64,000 nucleotides of DNA from Marseilla massiliensis. Its GTDB lineage: Bacteria; Bacteroidota; Bacteroidia; Bacteroidales; Bacteroidaceae. Location of the stretch: contig NZ_JACJJL010000004.1 in assembly GCF_016899955.1 (NCBI RefSeq), positions 159,775 to 223,774 of the forward strand, written 5' to 3'. Both the position numbers and the translations under genes were made by a program. Position 1 is the first letter of the stretch; the number at the start of each line of letters is the position of its first letter. Below, one piece after another: positions 36,538-45,992 of this stretch. The notes beneath the pieces were generated by a model that worked only from the letters and a program-made list of their open reading frames with translations, did not search any database and was not told the DNA's origin.

Positions 36538-36664
36538 ATGATATTTTCAACAATGGCGGGCCAAGTCTTGCACACAAAAAGACGGCGTGTGCAATGATTT
36601 TCAGATAATTAATACAACGAACCATAAAATGGAACGAACGTTTCAATATGTCGGATATTATTGT

Positions 36665-36672
36665 TATTTTTG
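36665..36672 (+). promoter_or_regulatory. -7 box (TATTTTTG) for the Xre-cupin gene
   Basis: TATTTTTGCACG lies 22 bp before the ATG, in an AT-rich stretch. No good -33 TTG was found. Confidence 0.45.
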
Positions 36673-36694
36673 CACGAATTAAAACAAAATCTAC

Positions 36695-37249
36695 ATGGAC
36701 GAAGCAATCAAACAAATCGGGCAACGCCTTAAAGGACTCCGCGAGGTGCTCGACATACCGGCAGAAGAGGTGGCCGAACTGTGTGGCATCACCCTCGACC
36801 ACTACCTGAAGATAGAAGCCGGCGAGGCCGACCCGTCGGTTTACCGCCTCTCGCGCATAGCCAAGCGCTACGGCATATCGCTCGACGTGCTGCTGTTTGG
36901 CGAAGAACCGCGCATGAGCGCCTACTTCCTGACACGCAAAGGCCAGGGGCTGAGCGTCGAAAGGCGCAAGGAGTACAAGTACCAGAGCCTGGCCAGCGGG
37001 TTCCGCGGGCGCAAGGTAGACCCGTTTCTCACCCAGGTCGACCCGCTGCCGGGCGACCGCAAGTACAGCAAGAACTCTCACGACGGACAGGAGTTCAACT
37101 ATATTGTGGAGGGACGGATGGAGATTACCATCGGCGACAAGGTGATGGAGCTCGGCGAGGGCGACAGCATCTACTTCGATGCCACACAGCCCCACTGCAT
37201 GAGGGCGCTCGACGGCAAGCCCGTCAGGTTTCTCGTCGTGGTGATATGA
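36695..37249 (+). CDS. Xre-family regulator with C-terminal cupin domain
   Basis: A 184-residue transcription regulator. Residues 5-60 form a helix-turn-helix of the Xre type (GQRLKGLREVLDIPAEEVAE, then KIEAGEADPSVYRLSRIAKR). Residues about 110-180 form a cupin barrel (HDGQEFNYIVEGRMEITIGD, then EGDSIYFDATQPHCMRAL) whose histidines may bind metal or ligand. Such proteins often control the adjacent gene in response to a small acid or its CoA ester. The acyl-CoA synthetase that begins 126 bp downstream is the natural target and source of ligand; this is inference. Confidence 0.85.
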   Translation: MDEAIKQIGQRLKGLREVLDIPAEEVAELCGITLDHYLKIEAGEADPSVYRLSRIAKRYGISLDVLLFGEEPRMSAYFLTRKGQGLSVERRKEYKYQSLASGFRGRKVDPFLTQVDPLPGDRKYSKNSHDGQEFNYIVEGRMEITIGDKVMELGEGDSIYFDATQPHCMRALDGKPVRFLVVVI

Positions 37250-37375
37250 CGGGCACGGCCTGACGCAGCCACACTCTCCACAACAAACTAAACGCTACGC
37301 AGCCGGGCGCAGGCCAAACGGCCGACCCGGCCGACGGACAGACAAATACACCAAGCAACAAGCAAAGAAGAAGAG

Positions 37376-39034
37376 ATGATAGAAAGATTTCTAAAGCAGA
37401 CTTCATTCGTTTCTCAGGATGACTACAAGAAAAACCTGGAGTTCATCGTGCCCGACAACTTCAATTTCGCATACGACGTGATGGACGCATGGGCCGAAGA
37501 ACGCCCCGACAAGGTGGCACTGATATGGACAAACGACGAGGGCGACTGCCGCAAGTCGACCTTCGGCGACCTCAAGGAAGAGACCGACCGCACGGCAGCC
37601 TACTTCCAGCAGCTCGGCATAGGGCACGGCGACATGGTGATGCTAATACTAAAGCGCCGCTATGAGTTCTGGCTCTCCATGCTGGCCCTGCACAAGATAG
37701 GGGCCGTGGCCATACCCGCCACGCACATGCTTACCAAGCACGACATCGTATACCGCAACACCCGCGCCGGCATAAAGGCCATCGTGTGCGTGGGCGAAGA
37801 CTACGTGCTCGAGCAGGTAAGCCAGGCCATGCCCGAAAGCCCCTCGGTACAGGTGCTCGTGAGCGTTGGGCCGAAGGTGCCCGAAGGCTTCCACGACTGG
37901 CACAGCGAGTGGGCCGTGGCACCGGCTTTCGTGCGCCCGGCACACGTGAACACCAACGACGACACCATGCTGATGTACTTCACCAGCGGCACGAGCGGCG
38001 AGCCCAAGATGGTGGCCCACGACTTTCTCTACGCCCTGGGGCACCTCACAACCGGCGTTTTCTGGCACAACCTGGCAGAAGACAGCATACACCTGACCGT
38101 GGCCGACACCGGATGGGGCAAGGCCGTGTGGGGAAAGCTCTACGGACAGTGGTTCGCCGGCGCGGCAGTATTCGTGTTCGACCACGAGAAGTTCACCGCC
38201 GACAAGATACTGCGACAGATAGAGAAGCACCGCATCACGTCGTTCTGCGCCCCTCCAACGGTCTACAGGTTCATGATACACGAAGACTTCTCGAAGTACG
38301 ACCTGTCGTCGTTGCGCTACTGCTGCACGGCAGGCGAAGCGCTCAACCCGGCCGTATTCGACAAGTTCGAGAAGCTTACGGGCATACGGCTCATGGAGGG
38401 TTTCGGCCAGACGGAGACCACCATGACACTGGGCACCATGCCCTGGACAACGCCGAAGCCCGGCTCGATGGGCCTGCCCAACCCGCAGTATGACATCGAC
38501 CTGGTGAAGCCCGACGGCACACCATGCGAAGACGGCGAGAAAGGCGAGATAGTGATACGCACCGACAAGGGCAAGCCCATAGGGCTGTTCAAGGAATACT
38601 ACCGCGACGAAGAGCTGACCCGGCGCGTTTGGCACGACGGTGTCTACCACACAGGCGACGAGGCTTGGCGCGACGAAGACGGCTACTACTGGTTTGTGGG
38701 GCGCATCGACGACGTGATCAAGAGCAGCGGATACCGCATCGGCCCGTTCGAGGTTGAAAGCGCACTGATGACCCATCCGGCCGTGCTTGAGTGCGCAATA
38801 ACGGGCGTTCCCGACGAGATAAGGGGCATGGTGGTCAAGGCCACCGTCGTGCTGAGCAAGGCATGGCGCGACAAGGCGGGCGACGAGCTGGTCAAAGAGC
38901 TGCAGAACCACGTCAAGCACGAGACGGCCCCATACAAGTATCCGCGCGTCATCGAGTTCGTCGACGAGCTGCCCAAGACCATCAGCGGCAAGATACGCCG
39001 AGTGGAGATAAGAGAGAAAGACAAGAAGAAATAA
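37376..39034 (+). CDS. AMP-forming acyl-CoA synthetase
   Basis: Activates a carboxylic acid with ATP and CoA. The 552-residue protein has the P-loop-like MYFTSGTSGEPKMV, the GFGQTETT motif, TGDEAWRDEDGYYWFVGRID and the catalytic lysine in TISGKIRR near the C-terminus. Overall it resembles the medium-chain/acetyl (ACSM/ACS-like) group, without the long N-terminus of AcsA. Preceded by an Xre-cupin regulator and followed after 54 bp by proB; it interrupts the amino-acid genes without an obvious pathway link. Confidence 0.88.
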   Translation: MIERFLKQTSFVSQDDYKKNLEFIVPDNFNFAYDVMDAWAEERPDKVALIWTNDEGDCRKSTFGDLKEETDRTAAYFQQLGIGHGDMVMLILKRRYEFWLSMLALHKIGAVAIPATHMLTKHDIVYRNTRAGIKAIVCVGEDYVLEQVSQAMPESPSVQVLVSVGPKVPEGFHDWHSEWAVAPAFVRPAHVNTNDDTMLMYFTSGTSGEPKMVAHDFLYALGHLTTGVFWHNLAEDSIHLTVADTGWGKAVWGKLYGQWFAGAAVFVFDHEKFTADKILRQIEKHRITSFCAPPTVYRFMIHEDFSKYDLSSLRYCCTAGEALNPAVFDKFEKLTGIRLMEGFGQTETTMTLGTMPWTTPKPGSMGLPNPQYDIDLVKPDGTPCEDGEKGEIVIRTDKGKPIGLFKEYYRDEELTRRVWHDGVYHTGDEAWRDEDGYYWFVGRIDDVIKSSGYRIGPFEVESALMTHPAVLECAITGVPDEIRGMVVKATVVLSKAWRDKAGDELVKELQNHVKHETAPYKYPRVIEFVDELPKTISGKIRRVEIREKDKKK

Positions 39035-39088
39035 CCGGCCCGTGCCGCCACAGGCACAGGCCAACGACACAAAAAGACCAACGACAAC

Positions 39089-40165
39089 GTGCGCTTAGTA
39101 ATAAAGGTGGGCAGCAACGTGCTGACCCGCGACAACGGCAAGCTCGACATCACCCGCATGTCGGCCCTTGTCGACCAGGTGGCGGCACTCAGGGCCGGCG
39201 GCCACGAGGTGATTCTCGTGTCAAGCGGGGCCGTGGCCTGCGGCCGCAGTGAGCTCAAGGTGGGCCACAAGCTCGGCAGCGTTGAGCAGCGCCAGCTGTT
39301 CTCCGCCCTCGGGCAAGCCAAGCTCATCAACCTCTACTACGACCTTTTCCGCGAATACCGCATACCCGTCGGCCAGGTGCTGACGATGAAAGAGAGCTTC
39401 GCAACAAGGCGCGAGTACCTCAACCAACGCTCGTGCATGACGGTGATGATAGCCAACGGGGTGATACCTATAGTCAACGAGAACGACACAATAAGCGTCA
39501 CCGAGCTGATGTTCACCGACAACGACGAGCTGTCGGGGCTCATCGCGGCCATGATGGACGCCGACGCGCTCGTCATATTGAGCAACATCGACGGCATCTA
39601 CGACGGAGAGCCGGGCGCGCCCGGGGCCCGGGTGATAAGGCGGGTTGAGCCAGGCAGTGACCTCAGCACATACATACGGCAGGAAAAGAGCGGCTTCGGG
39701 CGCGGCGGTATGCTCACCAAATGCCACATTGCAAGGAAGGTGGCAGAAGAAGGCATCAGGGTAATCATTGCCAACGGCAAGCGCGACAACATACTTACCG
39801 ACCTGCTGTCGAACCCCGAAGGCACCCTGCACACGGAGTTTACGCCCAACGCCGAGCCTGCATCAAACATGAAAAAGTGGCTCGCCCACAGCGCGAGCTT
39901 CGCCAAGGGCCTGGTGCACATCAACGACAAGGCGGCCAAGGTGCTACGCGGCGACCGCGCCGTGAGCCTGTTGCTGGTGGGCGTCACCGCCATCGAAGGC
40001 GAGTTTGAGGAGGGCGACATCGTGACCATCGCCGACGGCGAAGGCCGGCGCATGGGCGTGGGCCGCAGCGCCTACGGCAGCAACGACGCACGGAGGCTCA
40101 TAGGAAAGCACGACGTGAAACCGCTCGTGCACTACGACTACCTGTGCCTTGACCCGCAAGAGTGA
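39089..40165 (+). CDS. proB: Glutamate 5-kinase (GTG start)
   Basis: First step of proline synthesis. The protein begins at a GTG codon (39089) reading MRLVIKVGSNVLTR, the exact start of the amino-acid-kinase domain; no in-frame ATG is available. SSGAVACGR, NENDTIS and GRGGMLTK (substrate and ATP sites) follow. Residues from about 270 to the end form a PUA domain (HINDKAAKVLRG), as in long ProB forms. Length 358 residues. proA follows after 62 bp. Confidence 0.95.
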   Translation: MRLVIKVGSNVLTRDNGKLDITRMSALVDQVAALRAGGHEVILVSSGAVACGRSELKVGHKLGSVEQRQLFSALGQAKLINLYYDLFREYRIPVGQVLTMKESFATRREYLNQRSCMTVMIANGVIPIVNENDTISVTELMFTDNDELSGLIAAMMDADALVILSNIDGIYDGEPGAPGARVIRRVEPGSDLSTYIRQEKSGFGRGGMLTKCHIARKVAEEGIRVIIANGKRDNILTDLLSNPEGTLHTEFTPNAEPASNMKKWLAHSASFAKGLVHINDKAAKVLRGDRAVSLLLVGVTAIEGEFEEGDIVTIADGEGRRMGVGRSAYGSNDARRLIGKHDVKPLVHYDYLCLDPQE

Positions 40166-40227
40166 CACGCCGGAAGCCAACCGCGCCTGCCGGCATCACA
40201 ATACACTGACACGAAAAAGCAAAGACT

Positions 40228-41475
40228 ATGACTCTTACAGACACATTCAAAAGCGTGAGAAGGGCTGCCGGCACACTTGCCGACATGACCGACGATGAAC
40301 GCAACGCGGTGTTGGCCGACGTGGCCGACGCCATCGTGGCCGGCAAAGAGCGGCTGCTCGCGGCCAACGAGGCCGACCTGGCCCGCATGGACAAGGCCAA
40401 CCCGCTCTACGACAGGCTCCGGCTGACGGCCGAAAGGCTCGACGCCATTGCCGCCGACATGCGCAACGTGGCACTGCTGCCGTCGCCGCTGAGCCGCACG
40501 AGCCACGACCGCACACTGCCCAACGGGCTGCACATAAGGCGCGTCAGCGTGCCTTTCGGCGTCATCGGCATTGTATACGAGGCACGGCCCAACGTTACTT
40601 TCGACGTGTTCGCGCTATGCTTCAAGAGCGGAAGCGCCTGCATACTGAAAGGGGGGAAGGATGCCGACAGCTCAAACCGCGAAGGCGTGGCACTGATACA
40701 CGAGGCACTGCAACGCCACGGGGTCGACACGGCCGCCGTGCAGCTGCTGCCCTCGACCCACGAAGCCACAGCCGAGATGCTCGGGGCCACCGGCTACATA
40801 GACCTGTGCATACCCCGAGGCGGGCGCAAGCTGATTGACTTTGTGCGCAACACGGCACGCATACCGGTGATAGAGACCGGGGCCGGGGTGGTGAACACTT
40901 ACTTCGACGCCTCGGGAGACCTCGATATGGGGCGGCGGATAGTGTGCAACGCCAAGACCAGGCGCGTCAGCGTGTGCAACGCCCTCGACTGCCTTATCGT
41001 CCACTCGGCGCGCACTGCCGACCTGCCGCAGCTGTGCGAGCCGCTGGCCGGAAAGGGGGTGACGCTCTACGCCGACGAGCGCGCCTACGCGGCGCTAAGC
41101 GGGCGCTATCCCGACAGACTGCTCTGCCACGCCACCACAGAGAGCTTCGGCACGGAGTTCATGGACTACAAGATGGCCATACGCACGGTCGACTCTGCCG
41201 ACGAGGCCCTGCAGCACATAGCGACCTACGGCTCGGGCCACAGCGAGTGCATCATAACCGAAAGCGAAGCCGTGGCCGAGAGATTCAGGCGCAAGGCCGA
41301 CGCGGCATGCGTATACGTCAACGCCCCAACAAGCTTCACCGACGGGGCACAGTTCGGGCTGGGCGCCGAGATTGGCATAAGCACCCAAAAGCTGGGCCCG
41401 AGAGGCCCCATGGGACTGGAAGAAATCACCACCTACAAGTGGTTGATTGACGGACAGGGGCAGACAAGGCCGTAG
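40228..41475 (+). CDS. proA: Gamma-glutamyl-phosphate reductase
   Basis: Second step of proline synthesis, using NADPH. The 415-residue protein of the aldehyde-dehydrogenase fold has [27 protein letters not shown], and the nucleophile Cys in [14 protein letters not shown]. The C-terminus [17 protein letters not shown] is diagnostic. proB, proA and the carbamoyltransferase gene are closely spaced and codirectional. Confidence 0.96.
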   Translation: MTLTDTFKSVRRAAGTLADMTDDERNAVLADVADAIVAGKERLLAANEADLARMDKANPLYDRLRLTAERLDAIAADMRNVALLPSPLSRTSHDRTLPNGLHIRRVSVPFGVIGIVYEARPNVTFDVFALCFKSGSACILKGGKDADSSNREGVALIHEALQRHGVDTAAVQLLPSTHEATAEMLGATGYIDLCIPRGGRKLIDFVRNTARIPVIETGAGVVNTYFDASGDLDMGRRIVCNAKTRRVSVCNALDCLIVHSARTADLPQLCEPLAGKGVTLYADERAYAALSGRYPDRLLCHATTESFGTEFMDYKMAIRTVDSADEALQHIATYGSGHSECIITESEAVAERFRRKADAACVYVNAPTSFTDGAQFGLGAEIGISTQKLGPRGPMGLEEITTYKWLIDGQGQTRP

Positions 41476-41533
41476 GACGGGCCGCAGGCAAGCCACAGTA
41501 AACAACAGGAAACAACATTTAAACAGACAAGAC

Positions 41534-42496
41534 ATGAGAACATTCATCAACGTAGAAGACATCGGCGACCTTGGAAAGGCACTCGCCGAGGCACGCGAGA
41601 TAAAGGACGACCGTTTCAAATTCCAGGCCCTTGGGAAGAACAAGACGCTCATGATGATTTTCTTCAACAACAGCCTGCGCACAAGGCTGAGCACGCAGAA
41701 GGCCGCAATGAACCTTGGCATGAACGTGATAGTGCTCGATGTCAACGCCGGGGCATGGAAACTGGAGACCGAGCGGGGCGTTATCATGGACGGCGACAAG
41801 AGCGAGCACCTGCTCGAAGCCATACCGGTGATGGGCTGCTACTGCGACATGATTGGCGTGCGTAGCTTCGCCGGGCTGCAAGACCGCGACTACGACTATG
41901 CCGAGACGGTGCTCAACCAGTTCATAAAATACAGCGGCAGGCCCGTGTTTGCCATGGAGACGGCCACCGTACACCCACTGCAGGCGTTTGCCGACCTCAT
42001 TACCATCGAGGAACACAAGACGAAGAAGCGCCCCAAGGTGGTGCTGTCGTGGGCCCCGCATTGCAGGGCGCTGCCCCAGGCTGTGCCCAACTCGTTTGCG
42101 CAATGGATGAATGCGGCCGACGTAGACTTCGTGATAACCCACCCCGAAGGCTATGAGCTCGACCCGAAATTCACCGGCAGCGCGCGCATAGAGTACAACC
42201 AGATGAAGGCTCTCGAGGGCGCCGACTTCGTTTACGCCAAAAACTGGAGTTGCCCCGGGGTGACCAACCCTGCCGACTACGGCAAGATACTGAGCCGCGA
42301 CATGGGCTGGACCATCGACGCGGCGCACATGGCCGTAACCGACCACGGCAAGTTCATGCACTGCCTGCCGGTAAGGCGCGGCCTGATAGTAACCGACGAC
42401 GTCATCGAAAGCCCCGACTCGCTGGTAATACCCGAGGCCGCCAACCGTGAGATTTCGGCCTCGGTGGTCATCAAGCGGATGCTCGAGAGCCTCTGA
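41534..42496 (+). CDS. argF': N-succinyl-L-ornithine carbamoyltransferase (ArgF')
   Basis: Carbamoylates an N-acylated ornithine in the Bacteroidetes arginine pathway. The 320-residue protein has FFNNSLRTRLSTQKAAMN, the carbamoyl-phosphate loop in the form found in the succinylornithine and acetylornithine enzymes rather than STRTR of ordinary OTC. HCLPVRRG and TATVHPLQAFADL follow. At the loop position that decides between succinyl- and acetyl-ornithine (Pro90 in the Bacteroides fragilis enzyme, Glu92 in the Xanthomonas enzyme, as I recall), this protein has Ser90 (GDKSEHL), so it is not of the Glu/acetyl type. The start at 41534 was chosen over an in-frame Met at 41447 inside proA. A terminator is at 42517-42556. 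Confidence 0.9.
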   Translation: MRTFINVEDIGDLGKALAEAREIKDDRFKFQALGKNKTLMMIFFNNSLRTRLSTQKAAMNLGMNVIVLDVNAGAWKLETERGVIMDGDKSEHLLEAIPVMGCYCDMIGVRSFAGLQDRDYDYAETVLNQFIKYSGRPVFAMETATVHPLQAFADLITIEEHKTKKRPKVVLSWAPHCRALPQAVPNSFAQWMNAADVDFVITHPEGYELDPKFTGSARIEYNQMKALEGADFVYAKNWSCPGVTNPADYGKILSRDMGWTIDAAHMAVTDHGKFMHCLPVRRGLIVTDDVIESPDSLVIPEAANREISASVVIKRMLESL

Positions 42497-42516
42497 CGCC
42501 ACAGCAACCCAATACG

Positions 42517-42556
42517 AGTGCCCCGCATACCGCCGCCACGGCGTATGCGGGGCACT
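42517..42556 (+). terminator. Hairpin after argF'
   Basis: A 14-bp perfect stem, AGTGCCCCGCATAC with GTATGCGGGGCACT, and a 12-nt GC-rich loop, 20 bp after the stop. It lacks a clear T run. Confidence 0.6.
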
Positions 42557-42608
42557 TGCGCTCAAGCAAGGCCCGGGGGCGATGCTTCGCCACGCCTCAT
42601 GGCCGATA

Positions 42609-42696
42609 CGGCCTGTTTTGCAATGCGAAACGTGCCGTATTGACTGTCCAAACGGCACGTTTTAAGAGCCCGAACGGCCCATTTTGCAAACTGCTG
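42609..42696. repeat. 22-bp-period intergenic array F (4 units)
   Basis: Cores start at 42609, 42631, 42653 and 42675 (CGGCCTGTTTTGCA, CGTGCCGTATTGAC, CGGCACGTTTTAAG, CGGCCCATTTTGCA). Units two and three have complementary cores. The array sits in the 537-bp gap between argF' and the threonine aldolase gene; 42697-42850 shows nothing recognisable. Confidence 0.85.
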
Positions 42697-42854
42697 CAAA
42701 CCAGACCGTTAGCCTATCCATGCCCCGACCACACGCCAACAGGGCCGACGCCAACGGCAACCGCCGTCGGCGGACTGTTGGAAAACGCAGGCAAGGGCAC
42801 CGGGCATCCGCCATGCTGCGAGCCGCGGCAAACGAAAAAATCATGGATTTTGCT

Positions 42855-42884
42855 TTGAACTTTCTCGCAGTTGAAGTATCTTTG
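42855..42884 (+). promoter_or_regulatory. Promoter of the threonine aldolase gene
   Basis: TTG (42855-42857), 19 bp, TATCTTTG (42877-42884) fits the Bacteroidetes consensus well. It predicts a leader of about 145 nt before the ATG at 43034. Confidence 0.65.
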
Positions 42885-43033
42885 CATAAGATAAGCGGCA
42901 CCCGGAAGATTCAGAGCAAGCTCACTTGCCGCTCTCTTGCTGCATCACTGCAACGCCAAACCGGCAATGGCGGCACCGGCGGAGCGCCCGCCGCCACGAC
43001 AGGGCCGCCAAAGGCCCACTTAACACACAGCTT

Positions 43034-44059
43034 ATGATTTCATTTGAAAACGATTATAACAACGGGGCACACCCAAAGGTGTTGCAACGACTGGTTGAGA
43101 CAAACGAGGAGCGGACACTGCCCTACGGGGCCGACCAATTCTGCGAAAGCGCAAAGGCCAAGATAATGGCAGCCTGCGACGACGAAGACGCCGTGATATT
43201 CTTCCTGACCGGGGGCACACAGACCAACGCCACCGTCATCGACTCTTTGCTCAGCCAATACGAGGGAGTGGTAGCCGCAGACAGCGGCCACATCAATGTG
43301 CATGAGGCAGGAGCCATAGAGTTCACCGGGCACAAGGTGATAACATTGCCCGGCCACGGGGGAAAGATGAGGGCGGAAGACCTGGACAAATACCTCGAAG
43401 GCTTCAACAACGACGAAAACAACGCCCATTCGGTGTTCCCGGGCCTTGTCTACATCACCCTCCCAACGGAATTGGGAACCATCTACAGCGCTGCCGAGCT
43501 CGACGCGATATACCGCATTTGCCGCCGAAACAACATACCGCTGTATGTCGACGGGGCGCGCCTTGGCTACGGCCTGGCCGCCGACGGCAACGACATCACG
43601 CTGCCCTACCTTGCCCGCCACTGCGATGCGTTCTACATCGGGGGCACCAAGGCAGGGGCACTATGCGGCGAAGCCGTGGTGTTCACGCACGGAAACGCCC
43701 CGCGCAACTTCTTCACCATACAGAAGCAACACGGGGCGCTCATGGCCAAGGGACGCCTGCTGGGCGCACAATTCGACGCCCTGTTCACCGACGGGCTTTA
43801 TTTCGACATCTCGCGCCATGCCATAGACATGGCCAAGAGAATGCGCATGATGTTTGAAAAGAAAGGTTACCGCTTCTGGATCGACTCGCCCACCAACCAG
43901 CAGTTTGTGATAATAGGCAACGACGACGTTGAGCGCCTGTCGCGCGACGTGCTGTTCACCCATTGGGGAAAGGCCGACGAAAGCCACACCGTCTGCCGCT
44001 TCGTGACGAGCTGGGCCACTACCGAGGCCGAGCTCGAACAGCTGCAGTCACTGCTCTGA
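43034..44059 (+). CDS. ltaE: Low-specificity L-threonine aldolase
   Basis: PLP enzyme that splits threonine or allo-threonine to glycine and acetaldehyde. The 341-residue protein opens MISFENDYNNGAHPKVLQRL and contains FLTGGTQTNATVI, YVDGARLGYGL and the PLP lysine at 206 in GGTKAG, all typical of the beta-eliminating lyase family. The start at 43034 was chosen by homology with the family; an upstream in-frame Met at 42926 falls in leader sequence. Its 3' end overlaps that of the converging lipoprotein gene by 12 bp. Confidence 0.9.
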   Translation: MISFENDYNNGAHPKVLQRLVETNEERTLPYGADQFCESAKAKIMAACDDEDAVIFFLTGGTQTNATVIDSLLSQYEGVVAADSGHINVHEAGAIEFTGHKVITLPGHGGKMRAEDLDKYLEGFNNDENNAHSVFPGLVYITLPTELGTIYSAAELDAIYRICRRNNIPLYVDGARLGYGLAADGNDITLPYLARHCDAFYIGGTKAGALCGEAVVFTHGNAPRNFFTIQKQHGALMAKGRLLGAQFDALFTDGLYFDISRHAIDMAKRMRMMFEKKGYRFWIDSPTNQQFVIIGNDDVERLSRDVLFTHWGKADESHTVCRFVTSWATTEAELEQLQSLL

Positions 44060-44713
44060 CAGTCGGAAGCAGCGCACCGACGTGCCATCGTAGGTCTCGA
44101 CGGCCAGCTCCACCGAGTCGGCACGCAACGAGGCGCAGCCTATGCTGACGTAAGTCTTCGACGAATAGTACTGCGGCACGCCTCCCTGGTCGTGATAAAA
44201 GCGCAGGTAAGCGGTGCGGCCCCCGGCCTGGGACACACCGACGGAGTCGCACACAAGGCCCACGGTGTGCCTTGCCCCCTGCGGTCCGCCCTCGCCTACC
44301 TTTACGTAAAGCCCGATGTTGAGATACTTTCCCGACGGGCTGAGCCACACGCTCTCAAGGTCGACGGGGTCGGTGCGCACCGTGCCAAAAGCCGACGGAG
44401 GGTTTGGCCGCAGCACCGGCACCTGCACAATGCTCCTTGCCCGCACCTCTGTGCCGTCGGCATGGTCGTAATACAGTATGGCCCTGTATAGCGTGTCGGC
44501 CTTGTCGGCCCAGTCGGCGCTCAGCGGCTGCTGCATTACGAGCGAGTCGCCGCCGTCGGTGACGGCATAGTCTACGGCAGAGGCTTGCGACGTATGCGCC
44601 TCGACAAAGTCGGCAGTGAGCAGCGAGTATTCGCCGTCGCCACTGTCGTAGCTGTCCACCTGGCAAGCAGCGAGCACGGTTGCCAGCAAAAAGAGAATAG
44701 ACTTCTTAATCAT
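44048..44713 (-). CDS. NigD-like lipoprotein
   Basis: A 221-residue predicted outer-membrane lipoprotein with lipobox LAAC at residues 14-17. The mature part is beta-rich and has the NigD-type layout: a small N-terminal barrel (LLTADFVEAHTSQASAVDYA, then a TDGGDSL turn), a YYDHADG strand pair, and a C-terminal sandwich (YLNIGLYVKVGE, YLRFYHDQGGVPQYY). NigD proteins were first named in Prevotella bacteriocin loci and occur widely in Bacteroidales; their function is unclear. It converges with ltaE, the two coding sequences overlapping by 12 bp. A second NigD-like protein is encoded at 52770. Confidence 0.72.
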   Translation of the reverse strand: MIKKSILFLLATVLAACQVDSYDSGDGEYSLLTADFVEAHTSQASAVDYAVTDGGDSLVMQQPLSADWADKADTLYRAILYYDHADGTEVRARSIVQVPVLRPNPPSAFGTVRTDPVDLESVWLSPSGKYLNIGLYVKVGEGGPQGARHTVGLVCDSVGVSQAGGRTAYLRFYHDQGGVPQYYSSKTYVSIGCASLRADSVELAVETYDGTSVRCFRLSEQ

Positions 44714-44774
44714 AATAATGTGGAAACATTGCGGCGGCGCCTTGCCTTTGGAGCGAGGTGCCGCCGCTGATGGT

Positions 44775-45938
44775 TCAAACTGTAGCTGCTAATGCCGCCC
44801 TGTTGTTGCGCACGGGGTTGGCATACATCCTTAGAATGCACTCGCGCAAGAACGGCTCGTCCTTGCCTTCAAGCTCAATCCTGGCCAGCTGCCCGCCCAC
44901 GTAATCTTCAAACACACGGCGCTCGGCCTCGGTGAAATGCTCGCCGTAGCCCTCGCCGGGCCACAATGTGTCGGCAGCCACATAGTTGCCGGCATACAGC
45001 CTGTAGTTGCAGTGAATGGCACGGTCTATGTGCCTGGCCACAGTGTCGAACAGCTCGCCCTTAGGCATGGCCGGGTCGAGCGTGTCGAGGAACGCGTCGA
45101 TGCACGTCGAGCAGTGGTAGTGTATGCGCCCCTTGCGGCCCATGATGCCCGTCTGCATGCTCATCACGTCGTCGGCCTTGGTCTTCTTCCACCCCGGCAC
45201 GTCGCGCCTGAGCTGGAACTCCATGGCCTTGAGATAGTCGCACGGGTCGTATTCATACGAAATGGCCAGCGGCACGATATGCAGCTGCCGCAGCCTGTCG
45301 ATGGCAGAGCCGTCGCCCCCCATGGCCATCATCTTGAGCACAGACGGTTGTGTGCGGTCGTCGCTGTCCTTGGCCCGGCCCTCGCGCTGCGCAATCCAGA
45401 TGTTGTCGTGCTTGCGGGCAATCACGTAGTGCATGTAGTCGGCCATGCGCTTGCTGCTGGCAAGCATCTCCCTGAGCCCGGCACTGCGCTCTACGATGAA
45501 CGACTTGTTAAGCCTCACGAGGTCTTTTATCCACGGAGCGGCCAGCAGGTTGTCGCCTATTGCAATCTCGCAAGTGGTCCCGAAGCCAGCGTCAATCAAG
45601 AGCATGTCGAGCAACGCCGAGTCGAGCACGATGTCGCGGTGGTTGCTCACGAAGGTGTAGCGGCTGGCCCTGTCGACAGCCGAGCAGTCCATGTCGCACC
45701 CGTCGCTGGCAGTCTTGACAAGCCTCTTGAGGAAACCATAGCAGAACTTCACCTGGAAGTCGAGGCACGACTTGCACTTCCTCACTTCCCCGGCCAGCGC
45801 CTCGAAGGGCACTCCCGGCACGGCTGCGGCCAGCACAGCCCTGAACTGCCCGTCGGCCAGCAGCCTGTCGTACGCTTCAGGCAGCTCTTCGGGCTCAAAC
45901 GGCCTTATGGCGTCATAGCGCCTCAACTCATCATCCAT
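44775..45938 (-). CDS. PlsC-like glycerolipid acyltransferase
   Basis: A 387-residue protein with the acyltransferase box as NHRDIVLD (about residue 99), a variant of HX4D in which His and Asp catalyse transfer. Later IAQREGRAKDSDD matches the EGxRS-type glycerophosphate-binding motif. The N-terminal 85 and C-terminal 110 residues are extra helices. It probably acylates lysophosphatidate or a related lipid at the membrane. It lies 54 bp after ddl at the end of the leftward operon that starts with the PASTA protein gene. Confidence 0.78.
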   Translation of the reverse strand: MDDELRRYDAIRPFEPEELPEAYDRLLADGQFRAVLAAAVPGVPFEALAGEVRKCKSCLDFQVKFCYGFLKRLVKTASDGCDMDCSAVDRASRYTFVSNHRDIVLDSALLDMLLIDAGFGTTCEIAIGDNLLAAPWIKDLVRLNKSFIVERSAGLREMLASSKRMADYMHYVIARKHDNIWIAQREGRAKDSDDRTQPSVLKMMAMGGDGSAIDRLRQLHIVPLAISYEYDPCDYLKAMEFQLRRDVPGWKKTKADDVMSMQTGIMGRKGRIHYHCSTCIDAFLDTLDPAMPKGELFDTVARHIDRAIHCNYRLYAGNYVAADTLWPGEGYGEHFTEAERRVFEDYVGGQLARIELEGKDEPFLRECILRMYANPVRNNRAALAATV

Positions 45939-45992
45939 GGCAGAATAAAGTGTTTGGGCCGGCCTCCGGTGGGCAGCCGGCGCGTTGTTGTC

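Larger units (their letters stand above)
36356..36694. other. Divergent intergenic region, 339 bp
   Basis: It contains a rightward intrinsic terminator (36501-36537) with no rightward gene in front of it, and the -7 box of the Xre-cupin gene (36665-36672). The segment 36360-36500 could be a small RNA ending at the terminator; its sequence shows no known family. Confidence 0.5.

Noticed and set aside
37649..39070. 473-codon minus-strand frame opposite the acyl-CoA synthetase gene
   Set aside because: Same kind of GC-driven shadow; the plus-strand gene has all its motifs.
30895..42496. The arginine and proline genes as one continuous operon
   Set aside because: The run is broken by a convergent minus-strand gene (35882-36355), a palindrome, a terminator and separate promoters, so there are at least two transcription units.
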